Shown here piece by piece: positions 1 to 8,201 of a stretch of 64,000 nt of DNA (the first letter of the stretch is position 1; each line of letters begins with the position of its first letter). The position numbers and the translations under genes are program-made. Under the pieces are notes generated by a model. It saw only the letters and a program-made list of their open reading frames with translations, did no database searches and was not told the DNA's origin. This stretch comes from JACCVL01 sp963695375 (GTDB lineage: Bacteria > Actinomycetota > Actinomycetes > Propionibacteriales > Nocardioidaceae), in contig OY968767.1 in assembly GCA_963695375.1 (NCBI GenBank), positions 1,736,001 through 1,800,000 of the forward strand. The letters run 5' to 3'.

Positions 1-508
1 CCGTGATCCCCGCCGGGATCGCCGCGCCGCTCAACAGCGCGCACGAGTACGCCGCGGTCACCGCCGGGATGTGGGCGGGGAAGTGCAGCTTGACCAGCGG
101 CGGCAGGGACACGTTTCCGACCGCCATCCCGGCCAGCGCGACGGTGGATGCCAGCGTGAACACCGCGGCCGAGTCGGTCAGCGACCGTGCTGCAGTGCCG
201 GCGACGATCGCCAGCAGCGACACCAGCGCCGTGCGGTGCAGGCCGAACCGGTGGGTCAGGGGATGGGTGACGGCCCCGACCGCGGCGAAGCACAGCACCG
301 GCAGCGTGGTCAGCAGGCTGGCCAGCCAGCCGGCCATTCGCAGATCGGCCTGGACCTCTCCCAGCACCGAGCCCAGACTGGTCACCGCGGGTCGAAGGCT
401 CACCGCGAGCAGCAGCATCCCGGCGAGCACCAGGACCTTCGCGCGCCGGGACTCGGGGACGCCGCCGGGCCCGGGCGCGGTCGGGGTCACCCGCCCATCG
501 TCGCTCAT
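1..508 (-). CDS. MFS transporter, CynX/NimT-like, N-terminal part (runs off window)
   Basis: Reading the minus strand from the ATG at 506-508 gives 169 residues with no stop before the window edge. After a polar N-terminus (about 25 residues) there are repeated hydrophobic helices. The first contains LRPAVTSLGSVLGEV and is followed by a stretch with WLASLLTTLPVLCFAAVG. This resembles the start of CynX/NimT-type major facilitator permeases (cyanate, nitroimidazole or drug export), with short helices separated by Arg/His-bearing loops. The start lies 8 bases after the stop of the aminotransferase gene, so the two are probably co-transcribed. The substrate cannot be told from this fragment, and the C-terminal half is outside the window. 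Confidence 0.75.
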   Translation of the reverse strand, partial: MSDDGRVTPTAPGPGGVPESRRAKVLVLAGMLLLAVSLRPAVTSLGSVLGEVQADLRMAGWLASLLTTLPVLCFAAVGAVTHPLTHRFGLHRTALVSLLAIVAGTAARSLTDSAAVFTLASTVALAGMAVGNVSLPPLVKLHFPAHIPAVTAAYSCALLSGAAIPAGIT

Positions 509-516
509 GACCCAGG

Positions 517-1884
517 TCAGCCGACGACCGCTGCCACCACCTCGGCGAAGGCGTCGGTGTGCCGGTCGACGTCGGCCGACGTCGTCACCGGACACATCAG
601 CGCCATGTTGTGGAACGGGGTGAGCAGGATGCCGCGATTGAGCAGGGCCAGGTGCAGGTAGTCCTCGAGCTCGTCGTCCTGCGCGGCCGCCGACTGCGAC
701 CCGGTGCGCGGGGCTGGGGAGCAGAAGCGGTACTCCGCCCGAGCGCCGAGCCGGACCACGGACCAGGCCAGCTCGTGCCGGTCGATGGTTGCCTGCACGC
801 CGAGCGTGTACCGCTCGGCGAGCCGCGCCATCGCGGTGAACGCCTCGTCGGTGAGCACCTCGCCGAGGGTCGCCCGGGCGGCGGCCAGCGACAGCGCGTT
901 GCCGGCCAGCGTGCCGCCGACGCCGCCGACGTCCACCAGGTCGACCTCGCGGCGCTCGGTCGCCGTCGCCAGCCGGTCGGCCAGCTCCGCGCTGACCCCG
1001 TACGCCCCGATCGGCACGCCGCCGGCGATCGCCTTGCCCACCACGACCAGGTCGGGTCGCAACCCTTCGGCGGCCGTCATCCCACCGGGACCGGCGCTCA
1101 GCGTGTGCGTCTCGTCGATCAACAGCAGCGCGCCGTACCGGTCGCACAGCTCGCGGAGGCCGGCGAGGAAGCCGGGCTCCGGAAGCACGATGCCGATGTT
1201 CGTGAGCGCGGGCTCCGTGATCACGCAGGCCACGTCGCCGTGCGCGAGGGCGGCCTCGACACTGGGCAGGTCGTTGAACTCGGCCACCCGGGTGGTGTCG
1301 CGGACGTCCACCGGCGGGCCGACGTTGCCCGGTCTGGCCAGCGTCTCGCCGTCGTCGCCACGGACGACGAAGGTCTCGTCGACGGTGCCGTGGTAGCAGT
1401 ACGCGAAGGCCACGACCTTCGACCGGCCGGTGAACAAGCGGGCCAGCCGCAGTGCCCAGCGGTTCGCGTCGGTCGCGGTCAGGGCGAACGACCACCGGGG
1501 CAGCCCGAACCGTCGGGCCAGCTCGGCACCGACCCAACCGGCGTCCTCGGTGGGCAGCATGGTGGTCAGCCCACCGCGGACCAGCGCCCGGTCCTCGACG
1601 GCCGCGACCGTCTCGGGGGGTGAGTGACCGGCCATCGCGCCGGTGTCACCCAACGCGAAGTCGACGTAGGTGTGGCCGTCGACGTCGGTGATCAGCGCGC
1701 CCGTGGCGGTGGCGTGCACCAGCGGGAACCCGCCCGCCCACTTGGCCATCCAGGTCATCGGCACCCCGGACAGCAGTGCGTCGGCCTGCTCCAGCACCTT
1801 GCGGGTCCGCGGATGCGCGTCGTGGTAGGTCCGCTGCTCGCGGGCCATCGCCTTCGTCAGCCGGCCCCGGTCGATCTGCGTCAT
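517..1884 (-). CDS. PLP-dependent class III aminotransferase (glutamate-1-semialdehyde aminotransferase-like)
   Basis: This 455-residue fold-type I PLP enzyme of aminotransferase class III has LLIDETHT around residues 254-261 (Asp257 would hold the pyridine nitrogen) and VVVGKAIAGG with the probable Schiff-base Lys284. The region GDTGAMAGHSPP near residue 79 matches the cofactor-phosphate loop of GSA-aminomutase-like members. I chose the ATG at 1882-1884 because GAGGGAG sits just upstream on the minus strand; a longer frame exists but has no better start. It is unlikely to be hemL itself: no haem genes are nearby and the sequence diverges in the C-terminal third. The likely role is transamination of an amino acid or amine, substrate unknown. 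It is followed after 8 bases by an MFS transporter, suggesting an uptake/export and transamination pair. Confidence 0.85.
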   Translation of the reverse strand: MTQIDRGRLTKAMAREQRTYHDAHPRTRKVLEQADALLSGVPMTWMAKWAGGFPLVHATATGALITDVDGHTYVDFALGDTGAMAGHSPPETVAAVEDRALVRGGLTTMLPTEDAGWVGAELARRFGLPRWSFALTATDANRWALRLARLFTGRSKVVAFAYCYHGTVDETFVVRGDDGETLARPGNVGPPVDVRDTTRVAEFNDLPSVEAALAHGDVACVITEPALTNIGIVLPEPGFLAGLRELCDRYGALLLIDETHTLSAGPGGMTAAEGLRPDLVVVGKAIAGGVPIGAYGVSAELADRLATATERREVDLVDVGGVGGTLAGNALSLAAARATLGEVLTDEAFTAMARLAERYTLGVQATIDRHELAWSVVRLGARAEYRFCSPAPRTGSQSAAAQDDELEDYLHLALLNRGILLTPFHNMALMCPVTTSADVDRHTDAFAEVVAAVVG

Positions 1885-2009
1885 CGTCTCCCTCTCGGTT
1901 GGGGCCACGATGCTGCATTGCCGTCGCCCGGGCGACCGGTATGCCTCATCACCACCGGTGGCACCGGTGCCAGGCGGGGTGCGGCGGGTGCGCGAGTAGG
2001 GTCCGCCGC

Positions 2010-2798
2010 GTGTCGCCTCCACCCGCCCAGCAGCCCCCGGTGCAGCAGCCGCCGCCGGTGCAGCGGGTGCGAGTGCGCTATGCCAAGCGGGGACGGCTGC
2101 GGTTCACCAGCCACCGCGACATCAGCCGCGCCTTCGAGCGTGCCGTGCGCCGGTCGGGTCTGCCCGTCGCCTACTCGTCGGGCTTCAACCCGCACCCGCG
2201 GCTGTCGTACGCGGGGGCGGCGCCGACCGGGGCCGCGAGCGAGGCGGAGTACCTCGAGGTCGCGCTGGCGGCCGACTGCGCGCCGGAGGCGGTGCGGGCG
2301 GCCCTGGACGCCGCGATGCCCCCGGGGCTGGACGTGCTGGACGCCGTGACCGCCACCCCCGGGTCGCTCGCCGACCGGCTGCAGGCCAGCCGATGGCGGC
2401 TGCGGCTGCCGGGGGTGGAGCCGGCGACCGCGGCCCGGGCGGTGGACGCCTTCCTCGCGGCCGACGGTGTCGAAGTCAGCCGGATGACCAAACGCGGCCT
2501 GCGCACCTTCGACGCCCGCGCTGCCGTGATCGGCCTGCGCGTCGAGCCGGCCGGCGACGCGCCGACCGTCGAGCCAGCGCCCGAAGCCGAGGACGCGGAG
2601 GGTCAGTGTGCGATACTGGAGGTGGTCGTGCGACACGGGGAACCGTCCGTACGACCCGACGACGTCCTCGCCGGTCTCCGTGCGGTCGGCGGTCTCGAGG
2701 CCAGTTCAGCGCCGATGGCGCAGCGGCTGGCCCAGGGGCCGATCGATCCGCGGGACGGCTCGGTGGGCGATCCGTTGGCATCCGACCGCGACACGTGA
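2010..2798 (+). CDS. TIGR03936/DUF2344 family radical-SAM-associated protein
   Basis: This 262-residue protein contains VRVRYAKRGRLRFTSHRDISRAFERA and SSGFNPHPRLSYA (residues about 20-60), the hallmark of the DUF2344/TIGR03936 family. The family is usually encoded next to, or fused to, a B12-binding radical SAM protein (TIGR03960) and is often found before rne-rplU in actinobacteria; its biochemical role is not established. The GTG at 2010 is chosen because TAGGGT (1997-2002) lies 7 bases before it, as in leaderless actinobacterial mRNAs. Before that start the frame is open but only proline-rich. No radical SAM partner is present upstream: the neighbour there is a divergent aminotransferase gene. 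Confidence 0.85.
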   Translation: MSPPPAQQPPVQQPPPVQRVRVRYAKRGRLRFTSHRDISRAFERAVRRSGLPVAYSSGFNPHPRLSYAGAAPTGAASEAEYLEVALAADCAPEAVRAALDAAMPPGLDVLDAVTATPGSLADRLQASRWRLRLPGVEPATAARAVDAFLAADGVEVSRMTKRGLRTFDARAAVIGLRVEPAGDAPTVEPAPEAEDAEGQCAILEVVVRHGEPSVRPDDVLAGLRAVGGLEASSAPMAQRLAQGPIDPRDGSVGDPLASDRDT

Positions 2799-3014
2799 GT
2801 CGCCGGCTCCCGGCCAGGGAGCGGCACCCCGCGTCGACCGCGGCGGTCAGCGCGGACTCGCCCAGTGGCACCAGGGGGACGTCGCCGCTCGGTCCGGCAC
2901 CCGTCGGTGACCGAGGGCACCACAGGCTTACGCCCGCCTGGTTCCGAACCGACCAGCGTGGCGAACGACAGGCTCCCGTGCGGCGCAGAAGCGCCCGGGG
3001 GCGGAGGAGACGAG

Positions 3015-5754
3015 ATGCTCGACGAGGAAACTCCCCGCGGTGAATCGACCGTGACCGCGCCGACCAGGCGTCGTCGCGGCGCCAGCAGACCCGCGGGGCC
3101 ACCGGTCGACGGTGACCAGAGCGCTGCAGAGGCCACGGAGCCGGCGGCGGCCGCCCCGGCCAAGAAGACGGCCCGCAAGACCGCCGCCAAGAAGGCCGCG
3201 ACGAAGACAGCGGTCAAGAAGGCCGGCACGAAGAAGACCGGCACGAAGAAGACCACGGCGAAGACCGCGGCCACGAAGTCCGCGGCCAAGAAGCTGGCCG
3301 CGGAGTCCCCCGAGTCCCCCACCGAGCCCCCCACCGAGCCTCCCACCGAGCCGACCGGGATCGCAGCCGAGGCCGAACAGGCACCCGAACCGACGCGACG
3401 TCGCCGGTCCACCCGGAAGGCGGCGCCCACGGACGCGCCGGCCGTCGCGGCCGACGACGACCAGCCGGCTGCGGTCACGACCGAGGCCACCGGCACCGGC
3501 GGCACGCCGGTGGTGCCCCTGTTCAAGCCCGCCGATCCGGCCGCCGCCGGCACCGCAGACAGCACCGCAGACGGCGCCGACGACAGCACCGACGACAGCA
3601 CCGCTGACGACACCGACGACGAGGAGCGGGGCTCCGGTCCGCGCCGGCGTCGCCGCCGGGGCGGCCGCCGTCGCCGCAAGTCCGGTGAGGCCGACGAGGA
3701 CAACCGCGACGCGGGCAGCGACCCGACTCCGCGTGGCGGTGTCGAGCAGACCGAGGTCCCCGCCGAGACGACGAGCGAGCAGCGCACCGAGAAGAAGCGG
3801 GCGAAGAAGGCCGGCACCGACGACGAGGCGAGCGAGCCGGAGGGTGGCAGCGCCAGCAGCCGACGCCGTCGCCGGCGCCGCCGCAAGGGTGACCCGACCG
3901 ACCCCGGAGACGACGATCCGGACAACACCGTCGTGCGGGTGCGCGAGCGCCGTGCCGCCGAGGCCGAGATCACCAGCGTGGAGGGGTCCACCCGGCTCCA
4001 GGCGAAGAAGCAGCGCCGTCGGGAGGGTCGCGAAGCGGTCCGTCGTCGGCCACCGATCCTCAGCGAGTCGGAGTTCCTGGCCCGCCGGGAGTCCGTCCAG
4101 CGCGAGATGGTCGTCCGCCAGCGAAACGACCTGACGCAGATCGCGGTGTTGGAGGACAACGTCCTCGTCGAGCACTACGTCGCCCGCGAGTCGCAGACGT
4201 CGCTCATCGGCAACGTCTACCTCGGCCGGGTGCAGAACGTGCTGCCCAGCATGGAGGCGGCGTTCATCGACATCGGCAAGGGCCGCAACGCCGTCCTGTA
4301 CGCCGGTGAGGTGGACTGGAAGGCGCTCGGGATGGACGGCAAGCCGCGCCGGATCGAGGAGGCGCTCTCGTCCGGCCAGCACATCCTGGTGCAGGTCACC
4401 AAGGACCCGGTCGGCCACAAGGGCGCCCGGCTCACCGGCCAGGTCAGCCTGCCGGGCCGGTTCCTCGTGTACGTGCCCAACGGGCACACCAGTGGCATCT
4501 CCCGCAAGCTGCACGAGGGGGAGCGGTCCCGGCTGAAGGGACTGCTGAAGGACGTCGTCTCGGACGACGCCGGCGTCATCATCCGGACCGCCGCCGAAGG
4601 GGCGACCGAGGAGCAGCTGACGCGCGACGTCGGTGCGCTGACCGCGCGGTGGGAGGACATCGCCGCCAAGGCGAAGAACAAGGGCCAGGGACCGAAGCTG
4701 CTCTACGGCGAGCCGGACCTGATGATCAAGGTGGTGCGAGACCTGTTCACCGAGGACTTCGGGACTCTCGTCGTCCAGGGTGACGACGCCTGGGACGACA
4801 TCCAGGCGTACGTGGGACACGTCGCGCCGGATCTCGCCGACCGCTGCAAGCGGTACGACGGCGACGGTGACGTCTTCGCCGACCACCGCATCGACGAGCA
4901 GATCGCCAAGGCGCTGGAACGCAAGGTCTTCCTTCCCTCGGGTGGGTCGCTGGTCATCGACCGCACGGAGGCGATGACGGTCGTCGACGTGAACACCGGC
5001 AAGTTCACCGGCTCCGGAGGCAACCTCGAGGAGACCGTCACCAAGAACAACCTCGAGGCGGCGGAGGAGATCGTCCGCCAGCTCCGGCTGCGCGACATCG
5101 GCGGAATCATCGTCGTGGACTTCATCGACATGGTGCTGGAGTCCAACCGGGACCTGGTGCTGCGCCGCATGGTCGAGTGCCTGTCCCGGGACCGCACTCG
5201 GCACCAGGTCGCCGAGGTGACGTCGCTCGGCCTGGTCCAGATGACCCGGAAGAAGATCGGAACCGGCCTGTTGGAGGTCTTCAGCGAGTCGTGCGACCAC
5301 TGCGGCGGCCGTGGCCTGATCGTGCACGCCGAGCCGGTGGAGCCGTCCGGCAAGGAGAGTGACGGCGACCGCGGCAAGCGGGGCCGTCGGCGCAGCGGCG
5401 CCACCTCGACCGGCAAGGGGGCGGAGCGGCCGGCGGCCGACACCCCGGCCGACACCCCGGCCGACACCCCGGCCGACACCCCGGCCGACACCCCGGCCGA
5501 CACCCCGGCCGGACACCCCGGCCGACACCCCGGCGGAGAACCCGGCGGCGGCAGCGTCACCGGTTGCCGACGGCAGTGTCGGCACAGCGGTGCCGGACAC
5601 GTCCGAGCAGGACGGTTCCGGTCCTCGCCCCACGCTCGACCAGCCCGCATCAGGTCCCGAGCTGGGGGAGGCGATCACTCCCCGGAAGAAGGCCACGCGC
5701 AAGCGGGTGACCCGCAAGACTGCCCCACCGGCGCCGGCACCCGCGGACGCCTGA
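3015..5754 (+). CDS. rne: Ribonuclease E/G (frameshifted near its C-terminus in this sequence)
   Basis: RNase E/G family endoribonuclease for mRNA turnover and rRNA processing. The ATG at 3015 follows GGAGGAG. The order is: a long low-complexity N-terminus (residues about 30-350) with Lys/Ala histone-H1-like stretches and Arg-rich blocks; an S1 domain beginning LIGNVYLGRVQNVLPSMEAAFID near residue 397; the catalytic DVNTG segment with Asp658; VVDFIDM about 40 residues later; and the Zn-link-like CDHCGGRG near residue 760. The frame then enters a 12-bp tandem repeat encoding ADTP units. An extra G at 5511 shifts it; removing that base restores a tail that ends with ITPRKKATRKRVTRK and stops at 5754, giving about 912 residues. 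As written, the frame runs without a stop into rplU. The catalytic region is intact, so the core call is firm; the C-terminus is uncertain. Confidence 0.9.
5439..5535 (+). repeat. 12-bp tandem repeat in the rne coding tail, with a one-base irregularity
   Basis: Six perfect copies of GACACCCCGGCC run from 5439 to 5510 and encode Asp-Thr-Pro-Ala. A single extra G at 5511 is followed by one more full copy (5512-5523) and a partial copy. The extra base is what moves rne into the frame that continues through rplU. Such repeats are prone both to replication slippage and to sequencing or assembly error. Confidence 0.95.
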
Positions 5755-5763
5755 CGGATCGTT

Positions 5764-5793
5764 TTGACCGCCGCGGCGGCGCGTCCGTACAAT
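5764..5793 (+). promoter_or_regulatory. Sigma-70-type promoter for rplU-rpmA
   Basis: TTGACC (5764-5769) is separated by 18 bases from TACAAT (5788-5793), an unusually good match to a housekeeping actinobacterial promoter. Transcription would start near 5800, about 75 bases before the rplU GTG. It lies just after the restored rne stop at 5754, which supports rplU being a separate transcription unit rather than part of an rne fusion. Confidence 0.8.
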
Positions 5794-5876
5794 CGAGGGT
5801 CGGCGTGGGTGCACGCCGCTCTGGCGTGCCACCGGCGCGCACCCCGAGTTCCAGACCAGCAGAAGGTGAGCCAGGC

Positions 5877-6185
5877 GTGTACGCGATCGTGCGCAGCGGC
5901 GGCGGGCAGCAGAAGGTTGCCGTCGGCGACGTCATCGAGATCGACCGGGTGTCCGACGAGCCCGGCAACACCCTGAGCCTCCCGGCGGTCCTGCTCGTCG
6001 ACGGCGAGTCGGTGACCTCCGACGCCACCAAGCTGGCGAAGGTGTCGGTGACCGCCGAGGTCCTCGACAACACTCTCGGCCCCAAGATCACCATCCTCAA
6101 GTACAAGAACAAGACCGGATACCGGAAGCGCCAGGGCCACCGCCAGCGCTACACCCGGGTCAAGGTCACCGACATCACCAGCTGA
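5877..6185 (+). CDS. rplU: 50S ribosomal protein L21
   Basis: A 102-residue protein beginning VYAIVRSGGGQQKVAVGD and ending with KTGYRKRQGHRQRYTRVKVTDI, the full length and both ends of bacterial L21. It binds 23S rRNA in the large subunit. The GTG at 5877 gives the canonical N-terminus (most L21 proteins begin MYAIV) and has AGAAGGTGAG about 10 bases upstream. It sits in the conserved order rne-rplU-rpmA-obgE and has its own promoter at 5764-5793. It is in the same frame as the shifted rne reading, which explains why one continuous frame covers both genes here. Confidence 0.97.
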   Translation: MYAIVRSGGGQQKVAVGDVIEIDRVSDEPGNTLSLPAVLLVDGESVTSDATKLAKVSVTAEVLDNTLGPKITILKYKNKTGYRKRQGHRQRYTRVKVTDITS

Positions 6186-6199
6186 GCGAGGACGGACGC

Positions 6200-6460
6200 A
6201 TGGCACACAAGAAGGGCGCGGCCTCGACCCGGAACGGTCGGGACTCGAACGCGCAGCGGCTCGGCGTGAAGCGGTTCGGCGGTCAGCAGGTCAACGCGGG
6301 CGAGATCATCGTCCGGCAGCGTGGCACCCACTTCCACCCCGGCGCGGGCGTGGGCCGCGGCAGCGACGACACGCTGTTCGCGCTGATCGAGGGTGCCGTC
6401 GAGTTCGGCACCCGCCGCGGGCGCCGGGTCGTCAACGTCGTGTCCGCTGCCGCGCAGTGA
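6200..6460 (+). CDS. rpmA: 50S ribosomal protein L27
   Basis: An 86-residue L27 beginning MAHKKGAASTRNGRDSNAQR with the conserved RFGGQQVNAGEIIVRQRGT and HPGAGVGRG segments. The N-terminal extension reaches the peptidyl-transferase centre. The start follows the rplU stop by 14 bases with AGCGAGGA as ribosome binding site, so it is read from the rplU promoter. No Firmicutes-type cleavable N-terminal extension is present. Confidence 0.98.
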   Translation: MAHKKGAASTRNGRDSNAQRLGVKRFGGQQVNAGEIIVRQRGTHFHPGAGVGRGSDDTLFALIEGAVEFGTRRGRRVVNVVSAAAQ

Positions 6461-6484
6461 GCGACTGACGCACAGCACCCGGTG

Positions 6485-6517
6485 AAGGGGTGGTCCGCCG
6501 CGGCGGGTCCACCCCTT
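6485..6517 (+). terminator. Intergenic hairpin between rpmA and obgE
   Basis: AAGGGGTGG (6485-6493) pairs perfectly with CCACCCCTT (6509-6517), with a further GC-rich palindrome (CCGCCGCGGCGG) inside. Only three Ts follow, so it is not a textbook intrinsic terminator. It may be a partial terminator or a processing/stability hairpin that lowers obgE expression relative to the ribosomal protein genes. Confidence 0.45.
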
Positions 6518-6540
6518 TCGGCTTGATGGAGGGAGCAGCC

Positions 6541-7896
6541 GTGGCGGTCCCGACCTTCGTCGACCGCGTGGCGCTGCGGGTCACCGCTGGTCGCGGCGGC
6601 AACGGGGTCGCGTCGGTGCACCGGGAGAAGTTCAAGCCTCTCGGGGGCCCCGACGGCGGCAACGGCGGCAACGGCGGCGACGTCGTGCTGCGGGTGGAGC
6701 CCGGGGTCACCACGCTCGTCGACTACCACCACGAGTCGCACCGGCGGGCCGGCCACGGCGGCCACGGCAGCGGCTCACACCGGCACGGCGCCAACGGAGA
6801 CCGACTCGTGCTGCCGGTGCCCGAGGGCACGCTGGTCCGAGGGCCACGCGGTGACGTGCTCGCCGACCTCGTCGGCGCAGGCACCGAGCTGGTGGTGGCG
6901 TCCGGCGGTCGTGGCGGGCTCGGCAATGCCGCGCTGGCCTCAACCAAGCGCAAGGCACCGGGCTTCGCCCTGCTCGGCGAGCCGGGCGACGACGTGTCCA
7001 TCGTGCTCGAGCTCAAGGTGGTCGCCGACGTCGGCCTGGTCGGATTTCCCAGCGCGGGGAAGTCCAGCCTGGTCGCGGCGATCTCCCGGGCTCGGCCCAA
7101 GATCGCCGACTACCCGTTCACCACGCTGGTGCCCAACCTCGGCGTGGTCACGGCCGGGGACACCACCTTCACCGTCGCCGACGTGCCCGGGCTGATCGAG
7201 GGCGCCAGCGAGGGCCGCGGCCTCGGCCACGACTTCCTCCGGCATGTGGAGCGCTGCGCCGCGCTGGTGCACGTCGTCGACTGCGCCACCCTGGAGCCGG
7301 GGCGCGATCCCTTGACCGACCTGGACGTGATCGAGCAGGAGCTCGCCCGCTACGGCGGGCTGGACGACCGGCCACGGCTGGTGGCGCTGAACAAGATCGA
7401 CGTCCCCGAAGGTCACGACCTCGCCGAGCTGGTCCGCCCCGACCTCGAGGCCCGCGGGCTCCGGGTGCTCACCATCTCCGCAGCGACCCGAGCCGGGCTG
7501 CGCGAGCTGTCGTACGCGATGGCCGAGGTCGTGGCCACCGTGCGTGCCGACCGGCCGGCGCCGGAGCCGACCCGGGTCGTGCTGCACCCGCCGACCGTCG
7601 CCGGCCCGGAGTTCACCGTGGCCCGCCAGGGCGAGGTGTGGCGGGTGCGCGGCCACAAGCCGGAGCGATGGGTCCGCCAGACCGACTTCGCCAACGACGA
7701 GGCGGTCGGCTTCCTCGCCGACCGGCTGGCCCGGCTGGGGGTCGAGGAGCGGCTGCTCGAGCTGGGCGCCCAGTCCGGTGACGCGGTCGCGATCGGTGCG
7801 GGTGACGACCCGGTCGTGTTCGACTTCGACCCCGCGGTCGAGGCCGGGGCCGAGACGCTCCTCGGCCGGCGCGGGGAGGATCCGCGGGTCGGCTGA
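6541..7896 (+). CDS. obgE: Obg family GTPase CgtA/ObgE
   Basis: A 451-residue GTPase of large-subunit assembly and stress control. The glycine-rich Obg fold spans about residues 5-160 (GRGGNGVASVHREKFKPLGGP and repeated Gly-Gly-Asn-Gly). The G domain follows with GFPSAGKSS (P-loop), DVPGLIEGASEGRGLGHDF (G3/switch II), NKIDVPE (G4) and SAATRAG (G5). A C-terminal OCT domain covers about residues 360-430. The GTG at 6541 is chosen because GGAGGGAGC lies 6-13 bases before it; an ATG 15 bases upstream overlaps that ribosome binding site. It is followed by a T-box leader and ileS rather than directly by proB. Confidence 0.97.
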   Translation: MAVPTFVDRVALRVTAGRGGNGVASVHREKFKPLGGPDGGNGGNGGDVVLRVEPGVTTLVDYHHESHRRAGHGGHGSGSHRHGANGDRLVLPVPEGTLVRGPRGDVLADLVGAGTELVVASGGRGGLGNAALASTKRKAPGFALLGEPGDDVSIVLELKVVADVGLVGFPSAGKSSLVAAISRARPKIADYPFTTLVPNLGVVTAGDTTFTVADVPGLIEGASEGRGLGHDFLRHVERCAALVHVVDCATLEPGRDPLTDLDVIEQELARYGGLDDRPRLVALNKIDVPEGHDLAELVRPDLEARGLRVLTISAATRAGLRELSYAMAEVVATVRADRPAPEPTRVVLHPPTVAGPEFTVARQGEVWRVRGHKPERWVRQTDFANDEAVGFLADRLARLGVEERLLELGAQSGDAVAIGAGDDPVVFDFDPAVEAGAETLLGRRGEDPRVG

Positions 7897-7939
7897 CCGC
7901 GGAGCGCCCCGCCGCAGATTCCCGGTTGCCGACCGTCGC

Positions 7940-8201
7940 TACGATGGCGCGGACAGGCGTCGACCCGGCCATCACCGGTGAGCCTCCGGAAGAACGGGCG
8001 CCGCACGCCGGCGGCGACCTCACTAGAACCGGACGGGAGCGGCCCGTCACAGCCGGGCACGAGCGGTCGGTCCGACCTCGCGACGGGGGGACCGGCAAGC
8101 GAGGTGGTACCGCGGCGTGACCCGGGAGACCCGGGAGACGTCGTCCTCGCACCCCGACCAGTGCACCGGTCCCGACCCGGTGCCGACGGAGCAGGAGTGC
8201 G
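7940..8201 (+). promoter_or_regulatory. T-box riboswitch leader of ileS (ultra-short Stem I, translational type)
   Basis: A -10 box TACGAT (7940-7945) is followed by a structured leader of about 250 bases. CCGG-CCATCA-CCGG (from 7967) forms a very short stem with the Ile codon ATC (7971-7973) in its loop, as in actinobacterial ultra-short Stem I T-boxes. The T-box sequence GAGGTGGTACCGCGG lies at 8101-8115; its TGGT bulge (8105-8108) would pair with the ACCA end of uncharged tRNA-Ile. A 7-bp hairpin (8163-8169 with 8177-8183) precedes the ribosome binding site but has no U-tract, so control is probably by hiding the ribosome binding site rather than by termination. Uncharged tRNA-Ile should raise IleS synthesis. 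Confidence 0.9.

Noticed and set aside
2865..6185. A single 1106-residue RNase E-L21 fusion protein
   Set aside because: The segment between the proteins is compositionally odd, L21 has its own promoter and start, and removing one base in a tandem repeat restores two normal genes. I kept it only as an error-or-slippage finding.
8163..8183. Terminator in the ileS leader
   Set aside because: The 7-bp hairpin is perfect but no T-run follows, so termination is unlikely; it was folded into the T-box feature as a possible part of translational control.
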